In this document: positions 1 to 7,753 of the stretch, one piece after another
Position numbering within the stretch: the stretch's first letter is position 1
Layout: the number at the start of each line of letters is the position of its first letter
IMG/VR virus record: IMGVR_UViG_3300048548_000024
Location: 1 to 41,044 of that record
From: a virus
DNA: 41,044 nucleotides
Direction: 5' to 3' (one strand)
Translations under genes and position numbers: made by a program
The notes under the pieces: model-generated
Database searches by the model: none
What the model was told of the DNA's origin: nothing
What the model saw: the letters and a program-made list of their open reading frames with translations, nothing else

Positions 1-786
1 ATTGGCAAGATGCCTGACTGTGGTCTGCTCAGTGACGACATATACAATGCAGGTAACGGCACAAGTGATGGCATCTACAACATCTTACCAGAGACACAAG
101 AGGGTGAGAATGACCCACTTGACAACTGTATGGATGGCGAGGGTTCACCTGCTGAACAAGAACAGCAAGCGGCAGAGTGGAAAGTCAAGGTTGCTCAAGC
201 GGCACAAGCCGCCAAGATGATGGGCAAGATGAGTGCAGGACTTGAGCGTATGGTTGAGAGTATTCTTCAACCCAAGGTTCACTGGTCTGATGTACTGCAA
301 CGCTTCATTGTCAAGCACAAGACTGATGACCGTTCATTTGCCAGACCTAATCGCAGGTTCATACAGCAAGGTATGTATCTACCTAGTGTGACTGGCGAGG
401 CATTGGGTGAGATGGCGTTTGCTATCGACTGCTCAGGTTCAATCGGACAAGAAGAGATTGACCAGTATGCGGCAGAGATACTCAAGGTTCAACAAGACCA
501 CCACCCTCAGAAACTACACATCATCTACTTCGACTCAGAGGTTTGTCACTATGATGTGTATGAGCAAGGTGAACCACCAGTTATCAAGCCACATGGCGGT
601 GGCGGTACAGCGTTCAGTCCAGTGTTTCAATACATGAGAGATAACGACATCAACCCTGTCGCTTGTGTATTCCTGACAGACCTGTGCTGTAGCGACTTCG
701 GTGACGCACCAGAATACCCTGTGTTGTGGGTATCAACACACGACAACCAAGCACCCTTCGGTGAAATAGTAATGATGGAGATATGA
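1..786 (+). CDS. VWA-domain putative metallopeptidase (DUF2201-like), 5' truncated by window
   Basis: The frame is open to the left edge, so the protein is probably longer than the 258 residues counted from the ATG at 10. The visible part matches the C-terminal half of DUF2201-type proteins: a conserved block with PNRR, then a von Willebrand A-like fold. Its metal site (MIDAS) is visible as DCSGS (DxSxS), the Thr in GGGGTAFSP and the Asp in FLTDLCC, and it ends with the PVLWV...PFGE strand typical of the family. DUF2201 proteins usually carry an N-terminal zinc-peptidase-like domain and work with a MoxR-type AAA+ ATPase; both would lie upstream and are not visible. Residues around 45-60 are Gln/Glu rich. 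It heads the early + strand block and ends one base before the next ATG. The family call is strong; the role in infection is unknown. Confidence 0.8.
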   Translation: MGKMPDCGLLSDDIYNAGNGTSDGIYNILPETQEGENDPLDNCMDGEGSPAEQEQQAAEWKVKVAQAAQAAKMMGKMSAGLERMVESILQPKVHWSDVLQRFIVKHKTDDRSFARPNRRFIQQGMYLPSVTGEALGEMAFAIDCSGSIGQEEIDQYAAEILKVQQDHHPQKLHIIYFDSEVCHYDVYEQGEPPVIKPHGGGGTAFSPVFQYMRDNDINPVACVFLTDLCCSDFGDAPEYPVLWVSTHDNQAPFGEIVMMEI

Positions 787-787
787 T

Positions 788-1465
788 ATGGCTACTGTAA
801 GATTTTCCGATGCTCTCAAGAGCGAGATTCGTAACAACGCAAAGGCAATGTTCAAGCAGAATATTGACAAGGCTAAGGCGGATGTACCTGCACATTGGGC
901 AGACAAGATATACCAAGGGTTCTTCCCTGCCGATGACATTGCTAAGTTCGATGCACTGCCTGCCCATGTGATGGCAGAGAAGCAATCACTGGACTTTGAA
1001 GGGTTCTTCAATGCACCAGAGGATGTATTCCAAACTGCTACACACAAGCAGAAAGCGTATGAATGTTCGACTGTAAGGCTAGAGTTCAGCAAGGATATGC
1101 GTTGGCCTAATGAAATTGAGAAGATGAATACTGGGTTCAAGTTCAACTGGCGTAACTCTAGGGCCGACTACAACGACAGTCGTTGGGCATGGCTTATCCC
1201 TGAGTTCAAAGAGTATGTCCGTAAGATATTTGAACAGGAATCTAAAGAGGCTTCCTTCCTTGAGGGTGTGGATAAACTCATGGAAACATATTCTACGTTA
1301 GCCCCTGCTATCAAGGCGTGGCCTGCACTGTGGGATTTAGTTCCTGATGAAGCCAAGGAACGACATAAGAAAGTAGTCGAGCGAGTTAAGAAAGATGCCA
1401 GTGATGTTGGCGTTGACCTTAACAGTATGACTGCCGCTGTAACATTTTCAAAACTAACACGATAG
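788..1465 (+). CDS. Possible Nmad5-type phage protein (nucleotide-modification-associated domain 5)
   Basis: This is a 225-residue soluble protein starting at an ATG preceded by GGAG and separated by one base from the VWA gene. The N-terminal part is alpha-helical and starts with a segment like other phage proteins of this type (SDALKSEIRNNAKAMF). The C-terminal part holds a short conserved-looking stretch in which a helix ends in IKAWPALWDLVP. That layout, an N-terminal helix followed late by a WP...L(L/V)P element, recalls the Nmad5 family predicted to act with modified phage nucleotides. No catalytic residues can be named. The assignment rests on pattern memory alone, so it is tentative. 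The gene sits between the VWA protein and an unknown gene in a tight early operon. Confidence 0.4.
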   Translation: MATVRFSDALKSEIRNNAKAMFKQNIDKAKADVPAHWADKIYQGFFPADDIAKFDALPAHVMAEKQSLDFEGFFNAPEDVFQTATHKQKAYECSTVRLEFSKDMRWPNEIEKMNTGFKFNWRNSRADYNDSRWAWLIPEFKEYVRKIFEQESKEASFLEGVDKLMETYSTLAPAIKAWPALWDLVPDEAKERHKKVVERVKKDASDVGVDLNSMTAAVTFSKLTR

Positions 1466-1475
1466 GGAGACTTAA

Positions 1476-2369
1476 ATGACTTGGCTAAAACCAGAAGATA
1501 GAACCATTCTAAATCACGAACAAGCAAACTCACTCTGGTCGAGGGTGCGTAACCCTGAGAAGGGTAAGCCTATCACAGGTTGGCTTCGTATGTTCAAGGT
1601 AGGCGATGACTTCCTGTTCAAGATACAAGGTTATGGCTCAACGGACTTATGCCGTTTGTCACCTGACAACAGGTTCACGTTTGTTGCACCGCCCGAGGTG
1701 TTTCAATCTCATGCACAGACTCTAGTGTCCTCACTACATCGTTGGCTACCCTTCACCTGTATGCGTCACCGTAAGGGGCTGTATCGTGTAGCCCACAGTA
1801 AGACTGTGATTGCAGAGATGGAGAAGCGGTACAACGCAGACCCTGAGAAAGACGCAACCTCACATATGCACAACTACTCTATGTACAGGCAGTACAACCC
1901 TGTGATGCGGGAGCAACCCTACTTCTTTGAGGGAATTGAGTTCGACATCGTGGACGGTACATGCCTCAACCCTAGACCTGATGTGAAGATGATTGAGAAG
2001 CCAGACGAACGTAAGCAATGGCGTAGAGCGTTGGCCTCATTCAAGAAAGGTATCAAGGCTCGTGTCAGAGTTCATGCTTTCGATGGCATCATCGACAAGA
2101 TGTGGGCAGAGCGACAAGGGCAGAGCCGTTGGGATTGGCGACAGCCACAGTGGGAGTCAAAGCAGTGGATGGATTTACTTGAGACTTCTATTCGTGAGAA
2201 TGAGTTCTCACAGGAGTTGTTGATGGGCTTGGCTCAGACAACTGACCTCGGCTACTACAAAGCTACCAAGCCAGAAGGTAAGGACATACTCAAGTCTCTC
2301 GACAAGGTATGTAATGACCAGAGTATCGAACTGCGTAGACGGTTCGGTGTGTTCAGTAAGGAGGCTTAG
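1476..2369 (+). CDS. Hypothetical early phage protein, 297 aa
   Basis: The ATG at 1476 has a good ribosome binding site (GGGAG, 6 bases upstream), and the gene sits 10 bases after the preceding stop. The product is hydrophilic, rich in Trp, Arg and Lys (for example WRQPQWESKQW near residue 225), with no signal peptide or membrane segment. I do not recognise a family. The N-terminal 90 residues look beta-rich and the C-terminal 100 residues look helical. The 3' end of the gene supplies the AAGGAGG ribosome binding site of the following HslV-like gene, so the two are expressed together. Because the preceding gene resembles Nmad5, a DNA- or nucleotide-related role is possible but unsupported. 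Confidence 0.6.
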   Translation: MTWLKPEDRTILNHEQANSLWSRVRNPEKGKPITGWLRMFKVGDDFLFKIQGYGSTDLCRLSPDNRFTFVAPPEVFQSHAQTLVSSLHRWLPFTCMRHRKGLYRVAHSKTVIAEMEKRYNADPEKDATSHMHNYSMYRQYNPVMREQPYFFEGIEFDIVDGTCLNPRPDVKMIEKPDERKQWRRALASFKKGIKARVRVHAFDGIIDKMWAERQGQSRWDWRQPQWESKQWMDLLETSIRENEFSQELLMGLAQTTDLGYYKATKPEGKDILKSLDKVCNDQSIELRRRFGVFSKEA

Positions 2370-2372
2370 GGT

Positions 2373-2831
2373 ATGACAGTAATAGCATGGGATGGTAAGA
2401 CTTTATGTACTGACCAACAGGCTAACGATGGCTCTATGAAATGGGAGGCAGAGAAGGCTTGGTACATAACCAACAAGGCGACTGGTAAAATCTGCATAGT
2501 CACAGGGGTTGGTACTCTTGGTTACATCATACAACTACGCGACTGGTTCGCTAGCGGTATGGAAACTGCCTTGGATATAACACCAAACATGGCAGAGTTA
2601 ATCGTCATAGACGATGAGGGGTTGTGTGTATTCTCAGGAGAGAAAACATATTCCCCTGTAAGGTTGAAAGCACCGATGGCTTTCGGGCATGGCAGAGAAT
2701 ATGCAATGGGGGCTATGGCTATGGGGGCTAACGCCTCTGATGCTGTCACTATTGCTAATGAGTATTCTTTACACTGTGGTAAAGGTGTGGCATGCTATAC
2801 TATACACCCAGACGAAAAGGGAGATAACTAA
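2373..2831 (+). CDS. Small Ntn-hydrolase / proteasome-beta (HslV)-like protein
   Basis: The product has 152 residues. It begins Met-Thr-Val-Ile-Ala-Trp-Asp-Gly, followed by LCTDQQA, the pattern of proteasome-type N-terminal nucleophile hydrolases. There, Met removal exposes a catalytic Thr, and an Asp and a Lys complete the site. Thr2, Asp14 and a Lys in the EAEKAW segment (Lys28) are the likely counterparts; the gly-rich VTGVGTLGY strand follows as in HslV. The AMGAMAMGANASDAVTIANEY segment near residues 112-132 matches the family's conserved helix (GSGG..A..A). It is shorter than typical HslV (about 175 residues). No HslU-type unfoldase is seen nearby. The start is set by AAGGAGG inside the preceding gene, 3 bases downstream of whose stop this ATG lies. 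Fold confidence is good; peptidase activity is inferred. Confidence 0.72.
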   Translation: MTVIAWDGKTLCTDQQANDGSMKWEAEKAWYITNKATGKICIVTGVGTLGYIIQLRDWFASGMETALDITPNMAELIVIDDEGLCVFSGEKTYSPVRLKAPMAFGHGREYAMGAMAMGANASDAVTIANEYSLHCGKGVACYTIHPDEKGDN

Positions 2832-2832
2832 A

Positions 2833-3285
2833 ATGGGTAGAAGAAAAATGACTAAGACTGATAAAGTGTGGGCTTACCTAATTAAAAACCCCACGGCTAC
2901 TGCGAAAGAGGTAGCTACTCAGGTAGGTTGCACTACTAAACTTGTGTACACTTTGCGTAAGAAGATTGGCACACCTCAAGAAGTCTTTAATGCAGAGGCC
3001 CAACCTAAACAACGCACTCGTGTCAAGTTGTTGTCACAAGCTAGCGCATTGATTGACGGCGACAGGGAGGAAGAACACGGAGACTTTCAAACTAACGCCG
3101 AGATGATTGCGGCTTACTGGAATACCCACCTACAGATAATAGACTTCATCAAGCCCGAGGATATTCCTGTAATGATGACGCTTCTAAAGTTAGCTAGGTC
3201 ACACCAGAAGCCAGAGCGTATTGACAATTATCGTGATGCGGCAGGTTACATTGCCCTTGCAGGTGAATTGGCAGGGGGTAAGTAG
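2833..3285 (+). CDS. HTH plus DUF6378-like protein
   Basis: The open frame extends left to 2689 inside the previous gene, but the ATG at 2833 follows that gene's stop and has GGGAG upstream, giving 150 residues. Residues 7-55 form a helix-turn-helix-like unit (DKVWAYLIKNPTATAKEVA then a short turn and recognition helix with TTKLVYTLRKK). Residues about 65-148 match the phage family I know as DUF6378: an ALIDGDREEEHGDF segment, then AAYWNTHL, then a PVMMTLLKLAR helix and a DNYRDAAGYIALAGEL end. DUF6378 is reminiscent of all-alpha nucleotide pyrophosphatase (MazG-like) helices, but that link is not proven. It directly precedes the DNA polymerase, consistent with a role in DNA metabolism or regulation. 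Confidence 0.68.
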   Translation: MGRRKMTKTDKVWAYLIKNPTATAKEVATQVGCTTKLVYTLRKKIGTPQEVFNAEAQPKQRTRVKLLSQASALIDGDREEEHGDFQTNAEMIAAYWNTHLQIIDFIKPEDIPVMMTLLKLARSHQKPERIDNYRDAAGYIALAGELAGGK

Positions 3286-3286
3286 T

Positions 3287-5161
3287 ATGGATATCGTAAC
3301 CATTGACTTTGAAACCTACTACGACAGGCAGTTCTCATTATCTAAGATGACAACAGAAGCCTATGTTCGTGACCCTCGCTTTGAGGTGATAGGTGTATGC
3401 GTCAAGGTGAACGATTTTCCTACTGATTGGTACAGTGGTAAAGATGTGGGCAAGTTTCTTAACTCGTTAGACTATTCTGACAAGGCGATACTTGCCCACA
3501 ATGCCGCGTTCGATGGAGCAATCTTGTCATGGTTATATGGTATCAAGCCTAAGTTCTGGTTCGATACTTTATCTATGGCAAGACCTCTACACAACGCCAC
3601 AGTAGGGGGTTCACTGAAAAACCTGACTGCTCACTACGGATTCGGGCAGAAGGGCGATGAAGTATTCAACAACATGGGCCGCCACTTGAAGGACTTCACA
3701 CCAGAAGAGCTTGACAGGTATGCGGCTTACTGCGTCAACGATGTAGAACTGACCTATAAACTGTTCAAAGAATTAAAGAAGGGCTTCCCTGTATCTGAGT
3801 TGATGGTCATTGACCAGACGATACGGATGTACACACAGCCTACGATACAGCTAGATACAGACTTACTCGCTGAACACCTAGAGAAGGTCAAAGCAGACAA
3901 GCAAAAGCTGATACAAGACTTGGCACTGCATGGTCTGAGCGAAGCCAAGGTTAAGAAAGCCTTGATGTCCAACCAGATATTCTCAAAGCTATTATCCACA
4001 GTGGGCGTAGAACCGCCTATGAAAACCAGTCTGCGTACAGGCAAAGAGACATACGCCTTTGCCAAGACTGACAAGGAGTTCACCAGTTTATTAGAACACC
4101 CTGACCCTCGCGTGCAGAACCTAGTAGCGGCTAGACTTGGCACTAAATCTACAATCGAAGAGACACGCACTGAAAACCTTATGAAGGTAGCGGAGCGTGG
4201 CGCATTGCCAATCATGCTTAATTACTATGGCGCACACACAGGCAGATTCTCTGGTGGCGATAAGTTAAACTTACAGAACCTACCACGCAACGGAGCGATA
4301 CGGAGTGCGCTGACTGCACCTATCGGTGAAGTAATGATTGCTTGCGATTCGTCACAGATTGAAGCGCGTATGGTTGCTTACATTGCAGGACAGCAGGACT
4401 TGGTACAAGCGTTCCGTGAAGGGAGGGATGTATATAGTGAGTTCGCCTCTGAGGTATATGGTAAGAAAGTAACTAAGGCTGACAAGATTGAGCGGTTCGT
4501 AGGCAAGACATGTATCCTTGGTCTAGGTTATGGTATGGGGCATGTTAAGTTCCGTAACACGCTAGCACTTGGGCAGGGCGGAATCTCTGTTGACATAGAT
4601 GAGAACGAAGCACAACGTATTGTCAGGTTATACCGCCAGAAGAACCACAAGATTGTTTCTTTGTGGCAGAGGTGCGGTCATGCGCTTACAGGTATGGTGA
4701 ACGGAAGCAGTGGCAACATCACTGAGTTGCTACCATACGACAGCACTGGCATCACACTACCGAACGGCCTACGCATACAATATAATGCGTTGCGCCAGAC
4801 ACCAGATGGCTTTGAGTATATTGCAGACGCACGAACCTACAGGAAACTAGCTAAGTCTAGGGTCATGTCGGGTGAGCAAGTAAGCATAGACTGGACACGC
4901 ATCTATGGAGGTAAGGTTACAGAGAATGTAGTCCAAGCCCTCGCTAGGATTGTTGTGTCTGAGCAGATGGCATCTATCGGACAGTCATATCATGTAGCTT
5001 TCCAAGTACATGACGAAGTAATCATCACCTGCCTGGAAAGCGATAAGCCACACGCACAGGAATTTGTTGAGAGGCAAATGTCGAAGCCGCCGCGCTGGGC
5101 ACAGGACTTACCTGTTGCCTGTGAGTCTGGGGTCGGGTATAACTATGGTGATGCAAAGTAA
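3287..5161 (+). CDS. polA: Family A DNA polymerase with 3'-5' exonuclease domain
   Basis: This is the replicative DNA polymerase, with 624 residues from the ATG at 3287; the longer frame from 3221 lies inside the previous gene, and AGGGGG precedes 3287. Proofreading exonuclease motifs are visible: ExoI DFE (Asp7, Glu9), ExoII AHNAAFDG (Asp76) and ExoIII YCVND (Tyr148, Asp152). Polymerase motifs are also intact: the GRFSGGDKLNLQNLPR segment before motif A, motif A with CDSSQIEAR (Asp354), motif B with KTCILGLGYG, and motif C with QVHDE (His-Asp576-Glu). There is no 5'-3' exonuclease domain, as is usual for phage enzymes. It should act in the cytoplasm with the primase-helicase and ssDNA-binding protein downstream. 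Confidence 0.96.
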   Translation: MDIVTIDFETYYDRQFSLSKMTTEAYVRDPRFEVIGVCVKVNDFPTDWYSGKDVGKFLNSLDYSDKAILAHNAAFDGAILSWLYGIKPKFWFDTLSMARPLHNATVGGSLKNLTAHYGFGQKGDEVFNNMGRHLKDFTPEELDRYAAYCVNDVELTYKLFKELKKGFPVSELMVIDQTIRMYTQPTIQLDTDLLAEHLEKVKADKQKLIQDLALHGLSEAKVKKALMSNQIFSKLLSTVGVEPPMKTSLRTGKETYAFAKTDKEFTSLLEHPDPRVQNLVAARLGTKSTIEETRTENLMKVAERGALPIMLNYYGAHTGRFSGGDKLNLQNLPRNGAIRSALTAPIGEVMIACDSSQIEARMVAYIAGQQDLVQAFREGRDVYSEFASEVYGKKVTKADKIERFVGKTCILGLGYGMGHVKFRNTLALGQGGISVDIDENEAQRIVRLYRQKNHKIVSLWQRCGHALTGMVNGSSGNITELLPYDSTGITLPNGLRIQYNALRQTPDGFEYIADARTYRKLAKSRVMSGEQVSIDWTRIYGGKVTENVVQALARIVVSEQMASIGQSYHVAFQVHDEVIITCLESDKPHAQEFVERQMSKPPRWAQDLPVACESGVGYNYGDAK

Positions 5162-5166
5162 ACTTT

Positions 5167-5196
5167 ACCGTGGGTGGCGAATACCGCCTTCACGGT
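5167..5196 (+). promoter_or_regulatory. Inverted repeat between polA and nuclease gene
   Basis: The arms ACCGTG (5167-5172) and CACGGT (5191-5196) are perfectly complementary. They enclose a second short stem, GGCG/CGCC, around an AATAC loop. The hairpin begins 5 bases after the polymerase stop and ends 20 bases before the ATG at 5216. There is no T tract, so it is more likely an mRNA stability, processing or attenuation element, or a protein-binding site, than a terminator. Confidence 0.5.
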
Positions 5197-5215
5197 ACAA
5201 ACCTATGGAGTTTTG

Positions 5216-5878
5216 ATGCAGTTAGCACATTCATTCTCAGCTATTAAGCTATACGAGAACTGTCCGAAGCGTTACTACCATCAGCGTGTAACGAAAGAGA
5301 TACAAGATAAAGGTGGCGAAGCCAGTAAGTATGGCGAGCGTATCCACGAAGCACTGGAGGCTAGACTCAAAGGTGAGAAACTTACGCCAGAGACAGACAA
5401 GTACGAAGCGTTATGCTTTGCTATTGACAAGCTAGCAGAGAATCCAAAGGCCGAACTGTTTATCGAACACCAAATGACACTGACTGAAAACCTTACAGGA
5501 ACAAGTTGGTTTGCGAAGGACGCATGGTTGAGATCTATACTGGATGTATTGGTTGTGCGTGGAGACCAAGCGATTGTTATGGATTGGAAAACAGGCAAGC
5601 GTAGGCCAGACTTTACACAGTTAGAGATGTTTGCACTGCAAGTATTCAAGCACTTCCCTGATGTCAATGAGGTCACAAGCACTTTTGTGTGGCTGAAAGA
5701 TATGAAGATGGATGCTGAAATCTACAAGCGTAGCGATGCAGACAAGATGTGGGAAGAACTACTCAAGCGTATCAACCGCATCTACCAATCAGCGGAGCAT
5801 GACAACTGGCCTGCTAAGCCAAGTGGTCTATGTCGGTTCTGCCCCGCACAAAACATGTGTGATTATGCACAAATATAA
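5216..5878 (+). CDS. PD-(D/E)XK nuclease, RecB/Cas4-like, with predicted 4Fe-4S cluster
   Basis: A GTG at 5174 gives a longer frame, but the ATG at 5216 has GGAG 5 bases upstream and gives a typical start (LAHSFSAIKLYENCPKRYY), so 220 residues are taken. The nuclease core is visible: a motif I helix around ERIHEAL (His44), Asp110 in SILDV, Asp123-Trp-Lys125 in VMDWKTG, and a downstream QLEMFAL helix (motif QxxxF/Y-like). Four cysteines fit the AddB/Cas4 iron-sulfur pattern: Cys16 near the N-terminus and Cys206-x2-Cys209-x5-Cys215 at the C-terminus. Enzymes of this type are DNA exonucleases that process ends. It lies between the polymerase and a VRR-NUC/SNF2 pair, pointing to recombination or end processing during replication. 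Confidence 0.88.
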   Translation: MQLAHSFSAIKLYENCPKRYYHQRVTKEIQDKGGEASKYGERIHEALEARLKGEKLTPETDKYEALCFAIDKLAENPKAELFIEHQMTLTENLTGTSWFAKDAWLRSILDVLVVRGDQAIVMDWKTGKRRPDFTQLEMFALQVFKHFPDVNEVTSTFVWLKDMKMDAEIYKRSDADKMWEELLKRINRIYQSAEHDNWPAKPSGLCRFCPAQNMCDYAQI

Positions 5879-5899
5879 CTTGACAGGTATGTATACTTA

Positions 5900-6202
5900 A
5901 TGTCTAATACACCAGAAGGAAAAATTAAGCGCAAACTTGACAAGGTTCTTAAACAAGAAGGTGTCTGGTTCTTTAACCCTCAAGCAGGGCCATTCGGTAG
6001 AGCAGGTATCCCCGACAAGATTGCATGTATAGGAGGTAAGTTTGTGGGAATAGAGTGTAAGGCAGATAAAACAAAGAAGCCTACGCCCCTACAGATAAAA
6101 GCTATGAAGGAGATTGAGATGGCAGGAGGCAAATGCTTTCTTGTATATGACGACACCACGATTGAAGAGGTGCGTGACTATATTAAGGAGTGGCTAGGAT
6201 GA
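5900..6202 (+). CDS. VRR-NUC domain endonuclease
   Basis: The product has 100 residues and is almost entirely one VRR-NUC (PD-(D/E)XK superfamily) domain. The GIPD element (Asp39), IECK (Glu52, Lys54) and the PLQ element (Gln65) mark the active site. Phage stand-alone VRR-NUC proteins are found beside SNF2 helicases and act as structure-specific or flap nucleases; the biochemical target here is inferred. The ATG at 5900 is preceded only by a weak AGG, so its translation may be modest or coupled. The gene overlaps the helicase start by four bases (ATGA type), so helicase and nuclease are probably made together. Confidence 0.92.
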   Translation: MSNTPEGKIKRKLDKVLKQEGVWFFNPQAGPFGRAGIPDKIACIGGKFVGIECKADKTKKPTPLQIKAMKEIEMAGGKCFLVYDDTTIEEVRDYIKEWLG

Positions 6203-7749
6203 TAGTGGTCGAGCAAGCAAAGGCTCTAGCACTTAACCTGACAAATCCAAACAGGGTGCTAGACACAATACCAACTGCCAAGGTTCTCAACTTCAAAGGT
6301 AAGGACTTGGTTGTTACACCGCATCGACAGGATGAGGTTAAGGTTCTGCGTAACTTGGGTATACAAGCCCCTGCGCCTATCCTGTATTACTACGATTGGG
6401 TAGGTCAGTTTACACCATATGAACACCAGAAGATGACTGCGGCCTTTCTAACTATGAACTCTAAGGCTCTGGTGCTTAACGAGATTGGCACTGGTAAAAC
6501 TCAGTCAGCTCTCTGGGCGGCAGACTACCTTATGAAAACAGGTTCTGTTAAGAAGGTACTGATTGTGTCCCCGTTGTCTACGCTTGAACGTGTATGGGGC
6601 GATGGCATATTCATGGGCTTCCCTAACCGCAAGCATATAACTCTGCATGGTACTGCGGCTAAGCGGAAGAAGCTAATGGGTGTAGATGCAGACTTCTTTA
6701 TTATAAACCACGATGGCTTCCCCATCATAGCCGAGCAAGCTATTGATATGTTCGACTTGGTTATAGTTGATGAAGCCGCTGTGTATCGTAACCCATCGAC
6801 AAACAGATTTAAGATACTGCGTAAGTGGATGGCGAAGAACACAGCAACACGTTTGTGGATGATGACAGGTACACCTACGCCGAATGACCCGACAGATGCT
6901 TGGGCGTTAGCTAAGTTGGTTGACAGTCCACATTGCACCAAGACATTCACTGCTTTTAGAGAGCAAGTGATGATGAAAATTGGTCAGTGGAAATGGATAC
7001 CAAGACCAGAGTCAGTGGATACTGTCAAACATATTCTACAACCTGCTGTTAGGTACACCAGAGATGAGTGCTTTGACCTACCAGATACAGTGTTTCAGAC
7101 GCGCAAGGTCGAGATGACCAAAGAGCAGAAGCAACACTATCAGAAGATGCTACGTCATTTCGTTACAGAGATGGCGGAGGAAGGAACTATCACCGCTGTG
7201 AATGAAGCGGTCAAGTTACAGAAACTTGTTCAGATAGCATGTGGTGTGGCCTATGGGGATGATGGTCGCAACATAGAATTGGATTGTTCCCCAAGAGTTA
7301 ACATTGTGAAGGAGGTAATAGATGAAGTAGGCGGTAAGGTAATTGTGTTCGTACCACTAACAGGAACACTACGCATGTTGGAGCGAGAGTTAAGCAAGGA
7401 CTGGACTGTTGGCGTTGTAAACGGAGAAGTATCCGCTAAGAAGCGCAACGAGATATTCCAGAACTTCCAGAACTCTAAAGACCCGCATGTATTAATCGCT
7501 CACCCTGCGACTATGGCTCATGGACTAACCTTAACATCTGCATCGACAGTGATTTGGTATGGGCCAGTAACAAGCAACGAACAATACGTTCAGGCGAATG
7601 GTCGTATAGAGCGAATAGGTAAAAAACATGTATCGAATGTCGTGCATATCGAAGCTACCGAAGTTGAGTATCGGATGTATGAGCGGCTCAAGAATAAGCA
7701 GAAGCTACAAGGCATACTGCTTGATTTGATACAGCAAGAAACGAGGTGA
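6199..7749 (+). CDS. SNF2-family DEAD/DEAH-type helicase
   Basis: The ATG at 6199 is chosen over the GTG at 6190 because AAGGAG lies 8 bases upstream; it overlaps the end of the VRR-NUC gene. The 516-residue protein shows superfamily 2 motifs in order: a Q-motif-like TPYEHQ, motif I NEIGTGKT (Lys100), motif II DEAA (Asp191-Glu192), motif III MTGTP, and motif VI QANGRIERIG. These define a SNF2 translocase core as used by many phages for replication or recombination rather than chromatin. The coupled VRR-NUC nuclease suggests a helicase-nuclease pair working on branched DNA or replication forks. Confidence 0.94.
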   Translation: MIVVEQAKALALNLTNPNRVLDTIPTAKVLNFKGKDLVVTPHRQDEVKVLRNLGIQAPAPILYYYDWVGQFTPYEHQKMTAAFLTMNSKALVLNEIGTGKTQSALWAADYLMKTGSVKKVLIVSPLSTLERVWGDGIFMGFPNRKHITLHGTAAKRKKLMGVDADFFIINHDGFPIIAEQAIDMFDLVIVDEAAVYRNPSTNRFKILRKWMAKNTATRLWMMTGTPTPNDPTDAWALAKLVDSPHCTKTFTAFREQVMMKIGQWKWIPRPESVDTVKHILQPAVRYTRDECFDLPDTVFQTRKVEMTKEQKQHYQKMLRHFVTEMAEEGTITAVNEAVKLQKLVQIACGVAYGDDGRNIELDCSPRVNIVKEVIDEVGGKVIVFVPLTGTLRMLERELSKDWTVGVVNGEVSAKKRNEIFQNFQNSKDPHVLIAHPATMAHGLTLTSASTVIWYGPVTSNEQYVQANGRIERIGKKHVSNVVHIEATEVEYRMYERLKNKQKLQGILLDLIQQETR

Positions 7750-7753
7750 CGAT

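Noticed and set aside
5880-5897. TTGACA and TATACT boxes before the VRR-NUC gene
   Set aside because: The spacing between them is only 6 bases, whereas a sigma-70 promoter needs about 16-18. Probably chance.
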